Shown here one piece after another: positions 56,659 through 64,000 of a DNA stretch of 64,000 nucleotides. Numbering within the stretch: the stretch's first letter is position 1; each line of letters starts with the position of its first letter. The position numbers were made by a program, and so were the translations under genes. The notes beneath the pieces are model-generated. The model was given only the letters and a program-made list of their open reading frames with translations, did no database searches and was not told where the DNA came from. Source of the DNA: DAOUEX01 sp034430235 (GTDB lineage Bacteria > Chloroflexota > Anaerolineae > UBA2200); the NCBI GenBank assembly GCA_964478075.1, contig CAYZGO010000015.1, positions 18,240 through 82,239 on the forward strand. Reading direction: 5' to 3'.

Positions 56659-58535
56659 GTTTGAGCTACTCCAGACCACTCTTCCAGACGACGTTGCAAC
56701 AGCCCCTGCAAATCTTCGTACTCACGGCCCAGGTCGTGCAGGCGGTTGACGCGCTGCGCCAGACTGGCTGCCTCAAGTTCGCGTGCCAGCACGGACAGGC
56801 GTGTCTCAAGCTGCTGGATCTCTGCTTCCAGTTCAGTCTGTCTAGCCTCTCGCTGCTGAGCCAGTTTCTGCGCCCGCTGGCGCTCCTGTTTCGCCCGCCG
56901 TGCATCCGGCGCGCGCTTCTTGTTGGGCGGCGAATCCTCTGCTTTCGCCTCTTCCTTCGCCTGCTCCAGATACGCCGAGTAGTCTCCTGCGTAGATGCGC
57001 AACTGGCCGTCTTTGACTAGCCAAACCTGAGTGGCCAGAGCGTCTATGAAGTAGCGATCGTGTGAGACAAGCAAAATGGTGCCGTCGAAATCACGCAGGA
57101 CCTGCTCTAGAAACTCTTGCGCCTCTATGTCCAGGTGATTCGTCGGTTCGTCGAGCAGCAGAAAGTTGGCACCTTGTAAGGCCAGCACAGCCAGGGCAAC
57201 TCTGCCCCGTTCGCCACCGCTCAAGTTAGCGATGGGCTTGAACACGTCATCACCAGAGAAGAGGAAGCGACCCAGGAAGCGGCGGGCTTGTTCCAGCGGC
57301 AGGTTCTTCACGTTCAGTATCTCTTCGAGAACAGTGTTTTCCTCGTGCAGATTCTCGTGGCCTTGGGCAAAATAGGCGGGCTGGATGTTGATCCCTACTT
57401 TGACGTGTCCAGCCAGTGGCGGCACCTCACCCATTACGGTGTTGAGAAAAGTTGTCTTGCCGCACCCGTTGGGCCCCAACAGGGTAGCGCGCTCGCGGCG
57501 AAGCAAGAGCAAATCCGGACAGTCGATCAGTGGCTGATCGTAGCCTATTTTCAATCCACGAGTGGCCAGCACATTGTTGCCGCCGCGCACTGTGCTTGAC
57601 AGCCCGAATCTCATCGTTTTGTGTTGTCGAGGGCGCTCGAGTCGCTCCAAGCGTTCAAGGCGCTTGTGTCGCCCCCTGGCTTCGCGGGACCGCTGACCAG
57701 CCTTGTAGCGGCGGATGAATTCCTCGGTGCGAGCGATGTGCTCTTGCTGCGCTTTGTACTCAGCCTGACGTCGGGCCTGGCGCTCAGCCCGAACCTCAAC
57801 GTAATGGCTATAATTGCCGCTATACTGCTCCAGCGCGCCGAAGCCCAGCTCCCAGACCCGGTTGGCTACCTTGTCTAGGAAGTAGCGGTCATGGGCCACT
57901 ACTACCAGGCTGCCCTTCCATTTCCCCAGGTACTCCTCCAACCACTGCATAGCCTCCAGATCCAGGTGGTTGGTGGGCTCATCTAGCAGCAACAAGTCGG
58001 GTTTCATCAGCAGAAGCTGAGCAAGCTGTGCTCGCGTCCCCTGGCCTCCGCTCAGCAGAGCAACAGGCTTGTCAAAATCAGCCTTCGCAAAGCCGAGGCC
58101 CACGAGTACGCGCCTGATTTCTTGCTCGTACGTGTACCCCCCGGCCAGCTCAAAGCGCTGCAACAGCTCGCCATAGCGTTCCATGACCTTCGCCCGGCTG
58201 TCAGAGTCGGCCATCTGCCGTTCGAGCTGGTGTAGCTGCGCCTGTTGGGCGCGCAGATCAGCAAAGACTTTGCACATCTCGTCGTACAAGGTACGCCCGC
58301 TGCCCAGATCCGCCCTCTGAGTTAGGTAGCCGATGTGCACGGCTTTGGCCATGCTCAAACGCCCGGATGTGGGAGATTCCAGGCCGGCGATAATGCGCAA
58401 CAAGGTGGTCTTTCCCACCCCATTCGCGCCCACCAAAGCAATCTTGTCCCCGTGGCTGATCTGAAACGAGATGTCGGAGAAGACGTCCTGTGCCCCATAG
58501 TATTTGGCTAGATTCTCAGCTACGACAATAGACAT
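56655..58535 (-). CDS. ABC-F family ATPase (ribosome-associated)
   Basis: 626 residues with two ABC domains on one chain and no membrane segments. Walker A motifs are GANGVGKTT and GPNGCGKTT; signatures are LSGGQGTRAQLAQLL and LSGGERGRVALAVLAL; each domain has LLDEPTNHLD. The linker between them is rich in Arg and Lys (YKAGQRSREARGRHKRLERL). The C-terminal 100 residues form a coiled coil as in Uup-like and YdiF-like members. ABC-F proteins act on the ribosome in translation, and some give antibiotic protection; which applies is unknown. coaE overlaps its 3' end. Confidence 0.93.
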   Translation of the reverse strand: MSIVVAENLAKYYGAQDVFSDISFQISHGDKIALVGANGVGKTTLLRIIAGLESPTSGRLSMAKAVHIGYLTQRADLGSGRTLYDEMCKVFADLRAQQAQLHQLERQMADSDSRAKVMERYGELLQRFELAGGYTYEQEIRRVLVGLGFAKADFDKPVALLSGGQGTRAQLAQLLLMKPDLLLLDEPTNHLDLEAMQWLEEYLGKWKGSLVVVAHDRYFLDKVANRVWELGFGALEQYSGNYSHYVEVRAERQARRQAEYKAQQEHIARTEEFIRRYKAGQRSREARGRHKRLERLERLERPRQHKTMRFGLSSTVRGGNNVLATRGLKIGYDQPLIDCPDLLLLRRERATLLGPNGCGKTTFLNTVMGEVPPLAGHVKVGINIQPAYFAQGHENLHEENTVLEEILNVKNLPLEQARRFLGRFLFSGDDVFKPIANLSGGERGRVALAVLALQGANFLLLDEPTNHLDIEAQEFLEQVLRDFDGTILLVSHDRYFIDALATQVWLVKDGQLRIYAGDYSAYLEQAKEEAKAEDSPPNKKRAPDARRAKQERQRAQKLAQQREARQTELEAEIQQLETRLSVLARELEAASLAQRVNRLHDLGREYEDLQGLLQRRLEEWSGVAQT

Positions 58536-58922
58536 GACTATCTCTGGTCCAGATTATACCATAGGAGCAGCAGGGTGACCAAGATGGGGCGCATCCCAGT
58601 TTCTGAGTGTTCGTGCGTCAGTAGAGACGTAGCCTCACCCTGCGGTGAGATTACACATGCCATGTCTCTATCGCAGATAGAGGCCATGTCTCTATCGCAG
58701 ATAGAGGCCATGTCTCTATCGCAGATAGAGGCTACGTCTCTACAACTGACACGCAAGATTGACAAGATTGCAACCGGGAGTTATACTAAATACGCTTCTG
58801 CAGGCCACAGATACACCGTAATTCTCTGTCAACAGGGACATGGACGGCCACAAGGGCTTATGCTACGTTGCGTGGTACTCTTCACTGCCAGCCAGGCGAT
58901 TATGTGCAAGTCGGGGGTCTCG
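58536..58922. other. Intergenic region with a large palindromic repeat
   Basis: 387 bases. The 123-bp family 1 palindrome (58621-58743) fills a third of it. A minus-strand frame (58538-58765) and the upstream part of the plus-strand frame from 58575 merely translate its tandem units. No promoter stands out clearly. Confidence 0.7.
58621..58743. repeat. Modular palindrome family 1, 123-bp copy with three tandem 24-bp units
   Basis: The ends GTAGAGACGTAGC (58621-58633) and GCTACGTCTCTAC (58731-58743) enclose the CTCACCCTGCGGTGAG core and three identical 24-bp units (58661-58684, 58685-58708, 58709-58732). Each unit contains the hairpin CTCTATC-GCA-GATAGAG. Confidence 0.95.
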
Positions 58923-59531
58923 ATGCCCAAAGCTCCAGGAAATACTATGCGTCCCAGCGCGGCCAAGGACGACGGGCAGCCCATCAACAACCTGCCTGGG
59001 CTCTACCCGACTGAAGACTGGGTCGTCTACTACTGGGACGTCGAACCGCAGGCCGAGCTGCGCAGCCGGCGGGCCGTGATACAGTTGCCTCATGGCTATG
59101 CAGACGCCTGCCCAGAGGTATGGATCGGTGGGAGCGGCTGTGTACACAATGTGCGTCGTTGGGGCGTGCAGTGCTACACGCGCATCCTGCAAGATATCGG
59201 TTTTGACCCCTCCATATATCTGGCCCATGACGTCGAGCAATTCCCTTCTAGCGAGGATGAGGTCATTTCCATTCTGATCAATGCGACTCACTTTGACCTG
59301 CCTGCGCACTTTGTCATCGCCAGCGTGCAGCACCCCTTACTCCTTTTTGACCCACAGGGTATCCTCAAAGGCTCCTACACCCGCTGGCACACCTATCTAG
59401 GAGCGCTGGCCTACATGTTCTCCAATGGCAAAGTGAACGGATACTTTGGCCGGTTGCATGCCGAAAACAGGGCGCTCTACAATGAGGCTCTGACTTATGT
59501 ACTGCAGGCACTGCAGCAATCGAAAGCCTGA
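58923..59531 (+). CDS. Conserved-looking protein of unknown function
   Basis: 202 residues from MPKAPGNTMRPSAAKDDGQP. The body is soluble and rich in aromatic residues. It contains DWVVYYWDVEPQAELRSRRA, WIGGSGCVHNVRRWGVQCYT, GFDPSIYLAHDVEQFPSS and YTRWHTYLGALAYMFSNGKV. I do not recognise the family and see no catalytic signature. The start could also be at 58947 (MRPSAAKD). A membrane protein gene follows 12 bases later and ftcD after that, so the three are probably one operon. Confidence 0.65.
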   Translation: MPKAPGNTMRPSAAKDDGQPINNLPGLYPTEDWVVYYWDVEPQAELRSRRAVIQLPHGYADACPEVWIGGSGCVHNVRRWGVQCYTRILQDIGFDPSIYLAHDVEQFPSSEDEVISILINATHFDLPAHFVIASVQHPLLLFDPQGILKGSYTRWHTYLGALAYMFSNGKVNGYFGRLHAENRALYNEALTYVLQALQQSKA

Positions 59532-59543
59532 CGTGGAGCAACA

Positions 59544-59900
59544 ATGACCACCCGAGGCATATTGATCCTCTGCATCTTCATGGCCTTGCTCGGCTGGTTC
59601 GCATTGGGCTCTTTTACTTACTACAACCCGCCTGACGCACTGAATCGTCTGATAAGCTTGGCAATTCTGTGGCCCACGCTTTTGGCAACGTTCCTGCCCC
59701 CCGCGTATGCCATCAATCTGCGCCTGAGGGACGATGGCGACATCATGCTCCGTGCGGCACGGCAAAGCGCCCTGGCAGCCCTGTTTGTGACCTTATGTGT
59801 GTGGTTGCGCATGATACAGGCCCTCAACTGGGCCAATACGATCCTGATGTTCGGCCTCTTCGTTATGACCGAGGCGCTGCTGTCTGGAAGGGAGAAATAG
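59544..59900 (+). CDS. Small membrane protein of unknown function
   Basis: 118 residues with three to four membrane helices (ILILCIFMALLGWFALGSF, LISLAILWPTLLATFLPPAYA, SALAALFVTLCVWLRMIQAL, ILMFGLFVMTEALLSG). It is not recognised. It lies between an unknown soluble protein and ftcD on the same strand with short gaps. Confidence 0.65.
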   Translation: MTTRGILILCIFMALLGWFALGSFTYYNPPDALNRLISLAILWPTLLATFLPPAYAINLRLRDDGDIMLRAARQSALAALFVTLCVWLRMIQALNWANTILMFGLFVMTEALLSGREK

Positions 59901-59916
59901 ATAGTGAGGGAAGAAA

Positions 59917-60810
59917 ATGGTCAAGCTTCTGGACTGCGCGCTTAACTTTAGCGAGGGGAGACGCGAGAAGGTCATCAACGCCATTGCTGCGGCAGCACAG
60001 GGCGTACGCGTGTTGGACGTATCGCCCGACAAGGATCACAACCGCACTGTCCTCACCTTCATTGGCTCACCGCAGGCAGTGGCCGAAGCCGCTTTCAGCG
60101 TAAGTGCTAAAGCCGTTGACTTGATTGACATGAACCAGCATCGCGGCGCGCACCCACGCATGGGCGCAGTGGATGTGATCCCCTTTGTGCCTCTCGGCGA
60201 AGCTAGGATGGAAGAAGCGGTTGAAATGGCCCGTCAGGTGGGCCAGCGGCTTGGCACGGAGTTGGGCATCCCGGTCTACCTGTACGAAGAGGCGGCCACA
60301 CGTCCCAAGAGACGGAACCTGGCTGACATACGACGGGGCGAATACGAGGGACTACTCGAGAAGCTGGCTGATCCGCAGTGGAAGCCGGATTTCGGCCCAG
60401 ATCGCCCCCACCCTACTGCGGGAGCCACTGCCGTGGGTGCACGCATCTACCTGGTGGCATACAACGTCAACCTGGGCACGTCCGAGATTGAGATTGCCAA
60501 GGCCATTGCCCGTGCCGTACGCGCCAGGACAGGCGGGCTGCACAACGTCAAGGCCCTGGACGTGATGCTCAAAGAGCGAGGGCTGGCGCAGGTCTCGATG
60601 AACGTGGTAGACCCCTTCCGCACGCCACTGTACCGTGTGCTCGAATTGGTGAGGCTGGAGGCAGCGCGCTACGGCGTAGCTATCGTGGGGAGTGAAATCG
60701 TAGGGCTGGTGCCGCTCTCAGTCATCGTTGAGGCGGCACGTTACTACCTGCAACTGGAGGACTTTAAGGACGAGCAAGTCCTGGAAACGCAGTTGTGGGA
60801 GCAGGGATAG
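59917..60810 (+). CDS. ftcD: Glutamate formimidoyltransferase
   Basis: 297 residues. The N-terminal domain has MVKLLDCALNFSEGRREKVI, LDVSPDKDHNRTVLTFIG, and the catalytic histidine region MNQHRGAHPRMGAVDVIPF. The C-terminal formiminotransferase domain has GATAVGARIYLVAYNVNLGT and EIVGLVPLSVIVEAARYYL. It transfers the formimino group from N-formimino-glutamate to tetrahydrofolate in histidine breakdown. The cyclodeaminase half found in animals is absent, as usual in bacteria. No other hut gene is in the window. GAGGGAAG precedes the ATG. Confidence 0.92.
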   Translation: MVKLLDCALNFSEGRREKVINAIAAAAQGVRVLDVSPDKDHNRTVLTFIGSPQAVAEAAFSVSAKAVDLIDMNQHRGAHPRMGAVDVIPFVPLGEARMEEAVEMARQVGQRLGTELGIPVYLYEEAATRPKRRNLADIRRGEYEGLLEKLADPQWKPDFGPDRPHPTAGATAVGARIYLVAYNVNLGTSEIEIAKAIARAVRARTGGLHNVKALDVMLKERGLAQVSMNVVDPFRTPLYRVLELVRLEAARYGVAIVGSEIVGLVPLSVIVEAARYYLQLEDFKDEQVLETQLWEQG

Positions 60811-60815
60811 AAAAG

Positions 60816-62342
60816 TCAGGAGGAAAGCCGCGCACGCAGAGCTTTCTTCACTGCTTCGTGGTCGCTCCATGGGTGCTCTGTGGTGCCAAAACACATTGAG
60901 CGCTCGTGGCCTTTGCCGGTGACGATGACCAGATCACCGCGTTCAGCTTTATTGATGGCAGCGGCGATGGCTTCACTCCGGTCAGGTACTTTCCAGAAAT
61001 CCACTCCCTCGCGCCGCCGGGCTTGCTCGCAACCGACCGCAATCTGGCCAATGATGTGATTTACGTCTTCAGTACGCGGGTCCTCAGCCGTAAGGAAAGT
61101 GTAGTCAGCCAGCCTGCCTGCTGTTCTCCCCATCATGGGCCGCTTGGTGCGGTCACGCAAGCCAGCACAGCCGAACACGACGATCACCTTGGCTCGCGTC
61201 ATGGTGCGCACTGTCTCCAGAGCCTTCTCCAGCGCGTTTGGCGTGTGCGCAAAGTCAATAATCACAGTGAAATCCTGGCCCAACTCGATGCGCTCCATGC
61301 GCCCACGCACTCCCCTCATGGTGGCTACGCCGTGTTGTATAGCCTCAGAGGGGACGTTTTGTGACCAGCACACGGCAATGGCTGCCAGAACATTGCAGAC
61401 ACTGAATGGTCCGACGAGTGGAGTCTGAACGATAAAGTGTTCATCTGGCGTCACAGTCGTGAACGACGTTCCAGAGGAAGAGAATTGAATGTTCAGCGCA
61501 TGCACGTCACTGGGTCGCTCCATGCCATAGGAATAAGACCGTTCCGCAAACAAGCCCTCGAGAAGGTTGTAGGAGGAATCGTCTGCGTTAAGTATGGAAA
61601 CCTTGGGCGTGTCCGGCTTGCGGTATGACGTCCTCAGACTCTCAAACAGGCGGGCCTTGGCCGTCCGGTATTCTTCGTAAGTACCGTGGTAATCAAGATG
61701 CTCGTGAGTGATATTGGTGATAACAGCCACGTCGAACTCGCAGCCCGTAACACGATGCTGAGCCAGACCATGTGAGGTTGCCTCGATGATGACGTACTGA
61801 CTGCCTTGGGCGACCATGCGCGCCAGGTACTGCTGCACAGCAGGCGCGTCAGGCGTAGTCGTGTGAAAGCCTGTGTCAATCTCCTCGCCCCCGACGAGGG
61901 CGCTCACCGTGCTGATCAGCCCGACGTCGTATCCAGCCGCCTGCAGGATTGCGCCTATCAAGTGCACAGTCGTGGTCTTGCCGTCGGTGCCTGTAACGCC
62001 AATGACGCGCAGCCTACGAGCGGGATAGCCATGCCAGGCTGCCGACAGCAGTGCCAACGCCTCTCGAGAGCTAATGACGGGAACATAGGGGATAGGAGGG
62101 CCCTGCGGAAAGATGCTGGATACAGGCCGTTGTCCGATAAGAGCCACAGCCCCACGACGCACGGCATGAGGAATGAACGAGTGGCCATCAACTTCCGCAC
62201 CCGGAATGGCAACGAATAGATTGCCCAGCTTCACCTGTCGCGAATCACAAGTGACGCCAGTGACCTCCAGGGCGGATTGGATTTGCTGGCCAGGCCACAT
62301 CGTCCTATGAGGTAAGGCAGTCAATAACTCCGAGAGCTTCAT
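60816..62342 (-). CDS. murE: UDP-N-acetylmuramoyl-tripeptide synthetase (MurE)
   Basis: 508 residues from MKLSELLTALPHRTM. The UDP-MurNAc-binding N-terminal domain has VTCDSRQVKLGNLFVAI, the ATP site GVTGTDGKTTTVHLIGAI, then the TTTPDAPAVQQYL and ITNITHEHLDYHGTYEEY motifs. The C-terminal domain has DFAHTPNALEKAL, TAEDPRTEDVN and GKGHERSM. It adds the third amino acid to the peptidoglycan stem. The amino-acid recognition motif reads EDPR instead of the DNPR typical of diaminopimelate enzymes, so the added residue may be another diamino acid. The long open extension upstream of 62342 is not MurE-like. Confidence 0.92.
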   Translation of the reverse strand: MKLSELLTALPHRTMWPGQQIQSALEVTGVTCDSRQVKLGNLFVAIPGAEVDGHSFIPHAVRRGAVALIGQRPVSSIFPQGPPIPYVPVISSREALALLSAAWHGYPARRLRVIGVTGTDGKTTTVHLIGAILQAAGYDVGLISTVSALVGGEEIDTGFHTTTPDAPAVQQYLARMVAQGSQYVIIEATSHGLAQHRVTGCEFDVAVITNITHEHLDYHGTYEEYRTAKARLFESLRTSYRKPDTPKVSILNADDSSYNLLEGLFAERSYSYGMERPSDVHALNIQFSSSGTSFTTVTPDEHFIVQTPLVGPFSVCNVLAAIAVCWSQNVPSEAIQHGVATMRGVRGRMERIELGQDFTVIIDFAHTPNALEKALETVRTMTRAKVIVVFGCAGLRDRTKRPMMGRTAGRLADYTFLTAEDPRTEDVNHIIGQIAVGCEQARRREGVDFWKVPDRSEAIAAAINKAERGDLVIVTGKGHERSMCFGTTEHPWSDHEAVKKALRARLSS

Positions 62343-62607
62343 AGTTCGCTCATTCACCGTAGTTAGAGTCCATTCACTCCCGTCAAGCCGGGGTGAACGA
62401 CGCCAAGGGCGCAGAGCCCCGATTGAATGGGGACATGGAAAATCTAGGAACGCTCTGCGTTCTCTGCGAAGCGTCCCGGCATCCCCTCGACGGGACGGCA
62501 TGCTCCCTCGCCTTGGCGTCCTTGTCTCCGCGACCTGTTCCGACTGTGCCGAGACACGCGGGGCAAGACGAGGCGAGACAAGGTGCGGTAGAATCCGCCC
62601 TGAGCCA

Positions 62608-62635
62608 AGTATAGCGCAGGATTCGCCTGCGTCAA
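62608..62635 (-). promoter_or_regulatory. Promoter of murE
   Basis: TTGACG (62630-62635 on the minus strand), a 16-base spacer and TATACT (62608-62613). Confidence 0.6.
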
Positions 62636-62796
62636 GTTTAGGTGTCTGAAGTTCACCTATCATGTGGGGGGAATTGTCAACAGACGCGTTAACCTCCGCA
62701 AGCAGGACGAACCGCCACCCACGTCGAGACAGGTGCCGGGCAAACTGAGCTGACCAGCGCACCGCCCTAGATGGAAAGCCGTCCACGAATTGGACA

Positions 62797-62838
62797 CGAA
62801 TACACGAATGTGCCGGGCGGCCTCTATTCGTGTATTCG
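62797..62838. repeat. 13-bp perfect inverted repeat
   Basis: CGAATACACGAAT (62797-62809) and ATTCGTGTATTCG (62826-62838) with a 16-base loop, in the murE-yifB region. I recall CACGAATACACGAAT as a common dispersed motif. Confidence 0.7.
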
Positions 62839-62902
62839 CCGCCGAAGGGCCCCGCCACGATCGTTCATCCCGCTTGACGGGACGGGGTGACCCTATTCGT
62901 GG

Positions 62903-62931
62903 TTGGAAAGGCGGATACGTTGTGGTATAAT
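62903..62931 (+). promoter_or_regulatory. Promoter of the yifB-like gene
   Basis: TTGGAA (62903-62908), a 17-base spacer and a perfect TATAAT (62926-62931), about 25 bases before the ribosome binding site. Confidence 0.75.
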
Positions 62932-62966
62932 GCGCCACGAACTCCACTCCTGCTGAGGAGGCATGC

Positions 62967-64000
62967 ATGCTGGCCAAGGTCACCAGTTTCGCCGTCATCG
63001 GCCTTGAGGGCGCACCTATTGAAGTTGAAGTGGATATCTCGCGCGGTCTCAGCAGTTTCATCATCGTGGGCCTGCCCGACACGGCGGTACAAGAATCCAG
63101 AGAGCGCGTCAGGGCTGCGATTAAGAACTCGGGCTGCAAATTTCCTGGCCAGCGTCTTACTGTCAACCTGGCTCCTGCGGATATACGTAAGGCAGGCCCA
63201 GCCTACGACTTGCCCATCGCTGTGGGCATTCTCGCTGCCTCTGGACAAATCTGGCCAGACCTGCAGTCGTCTATCTTCGTCGGTGAGCTCTCGCTTGACG
63301 GCGGTGTGCGCCACACCAACGGTGTGCTCCCCATGATCAGCGTGGCCAAGGCGCAGGGCTACCAAAGAGCTTACATACCGGCTGAGGACGCGCCGGAAGC
63401 TGCCCTGATGCCTGGCATAGAGATCATCCCGGTATCCAATCTCCCAGAACTGGTGGGCCACCTGCAGGGTTTGAACCCCATACCGCCCTACCAGTCCCAA
63501 TTCGACTCCAAGCTGCTGGATCAGCCGCGCTACGGTACCGACTTTCGTGACGTCAAGGGTCAGGAACACGTCAAACGTGCACTGGAAGTGGCTGCTGCAG
63601 GTGCGCATTGTGTGTTAATGACCGGACCTCCTGGTGCGGGCAAGACGCTGCTGGCACGAGCCTTGCCCTCTATCCTGCCCAAGCTGACAATAGAAGAGGC
63701 GCTGGAGATCACCAAAATCTACTCGGTGAGCGGCTTGCTCCCTGCCGACCGGCCGCTGATTACCGAGCGCCCCTTCCGTGCGCCGCATCACACCATCAGT
63801 CACGCTGGCCTGGTGGGCGGCGGGCATTGGCCACGTCCAGGCGAAATCTCGTGGGCCCATCGGGGCGTGCTTTTCCTGGACGAGTTGCCAGAGTTCAACC
63901 ATCGGGTGCTGGAAGTTATGCGGCAGCCGCTCGAAGACAAGATCGTGACCATCAGCCGGGCGACGGGCACTTTGACCTTCCCCGCCAACTTTATGCTCGT
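62967..64000 (+). CDS. YifB/ComM family Mg-chelatase-like AAA+ ATPase (runs off right edge)
   Basis: 344 codons are visible, open to the window edge. The N-terminal ChlI-type Lon-protease-like fold begins MLAKVTSFAVIGLEGAPIEV and contains GLPDTAVQESRERVRAAIKN. The AAA+ domain has Walker A TGPPGAGKT (219-227), RPFRAPHHTISHAGLVGGG and Walker B LFLDELPEF. In Gammaproteobacteria the orthologue ComM is a branch-migration helicase for natural transformation; elsewhere the role is less clear. The ATG at 62967 has GAGGAGG upstream. The C-terminus lies outside the window. Confidence 0.93.
   Translation, partial: MLAKVTSFAVIGLEGAPIEVEVDISRGLSSFIIVGLPDTAVQESRERVRAAIKNSGCKFPGQRLTVNLAPADIRKAGPAYDLPIAVGILAASGQIWPDLQSSIFVGELSLDGGVRHTNGVLPMISVAKAQGYQRAYIPAEDAPEAALMPGIEIIPVSNLPELVGHLQGLNPIPPYQSQFDSKLLDQPRYGTDFRDVKGQEHVKRALEVAAAGAHCVLMTGPPGAGKTLLARALPSILPKLTIEEALEITKIYSVSGLLPADRPLITERPFRAPHHTISHAGLVGGGHWPRPGEISWAHRGVLFLDELPEFNHRVLEVMRQPLEDKIVTISRATGTLTFPANFML

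Larger units (their letters stand above)
62343..62966. other. Divergent intergenic region between murE and yifB
   Basis: 624 bases. It holds the murE promoter (62608-62635) with a leader of about 260 bases, two copies of a TCCCG...CGGGA hairpin motif (62471-62499, 62862-62883), a 13-bp inverted repeat CGAATACACGAAT (62797-62809 with 62826-62838), and the yifB promoter (62903-62931). Open frames here lack ribosome binding sites. Confidence 0.65.

Noticed and set aside
58661..58732. Three direct 24-bp repeats as a CRISPR array
   Set aside because: The units are contiguous with no spacers, and each is a hairpin within a larger palindrome.
58538..58765. Minus-strand ORF with repeated CDRDMASI units, suggesting a repeat protein
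   Set aside because: It only translates the 24-bp tandem units of the palindromic element and has no ribosome binding site.
62343..62858. 172-codon extension upstream of MurE
   Set aside because: It is Arg-rich, repeat-derived, crosses the murE promoter and does not resemble MurE.
1..64000. tRNA or rRNA genes
   Set aside because: I looked for typical T-arm GGTTCGA-type motifs and acceptor stems in the intergenic regions and found none I could support; a covariance search would settle it.

Overview
The window reads as a chromosomal segment of an uncultured member of the Chloroflexota, most likely Anaerolineae-like. That placement is inferred from moderately GC-rich coding DNA, a mix of Gram-positive-style control (a T-box on thrS) with many lipoproteins and secreted proteins carrying long Thr/Pro linkers, YVTN propeller lipoproteins, M28 peptidases, GH36 enzymes and dispersed palindromes. 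No rRNA, tRNA, CRISPR array, transposase or phage gene was found. The DNA is mostly housekeeping, with a few accessory or decaying patches.

Layout. 1-2.5 kb: start of a helicase-associated protein (minus, runs off the left edge), a cation diffusion facilitator with a tripled C-terminal domain, and a ComEA-like protein. 2.6-4.9 kb: thrS (minus) behind a strong promoter, a T-box leader and a Thr-rich 32-codon ORF. 5.1-10.4 kb: RodZ-like protein, RimO, an unknown protein, a GT2 glycosyltransferase, PlsC and RsmD. 10.4-11.25 kb: two gene remnants. 11.25-20 kb: a lipoprotein and Lon, a gamma carbonic anhydrase with AmrS, a PlsC-like protein, and a GH36 alpha-galactosidase. 20-28.8 kb: an Opp/Dpp transporter with two substrate-binding proteins, broken up by repeats. 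28.9-34.6 kb: ECF sigma with a putative anti-sigma, a LysM lipoprotein, THEP1 NTPase, LepB and Pnp, followed by RpsO.

35-45 kb: a rubredoxin-like mini-protein, a winged-helix regulator with a degenerate receiver, a SLOG-like protein, a YVTN lipoprotein, a zinc dehydrogenase, SecD-SecF, and a P-loop/SpoIIE-phosphatase pair. 45.5-53.5 kb: Ogt, a three-gene glycosyltransferase operon behind an attenuator-like leader, a secreted M28 peptidase and an orphan solute-binding lipoprotein. 53.5-58.5 kb: glycogen synthase, a BrnT-type toxin-antitoxin locus with a frameshifted toxin, CoaE and an ABC-F ATPase. 58.9-64 kb: two unknown genes, FtcD, MurE and the start of a YifB/ComM ATPase.

The most noteworthy non-coding content is (i) the thrS leader, which combines 13-bp tandem repeats, a T-box and a Thr-rich coupled ORF, and (ii) several dispersed palindromic families. 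One of these is modular: a constant 13-bp inverted repeat is expanded by a 23-bp core and then by 0, 1 or 3 copies of a 24-bp hairpin unit. All family assignments are from reading the translated sequence; no database search was run.
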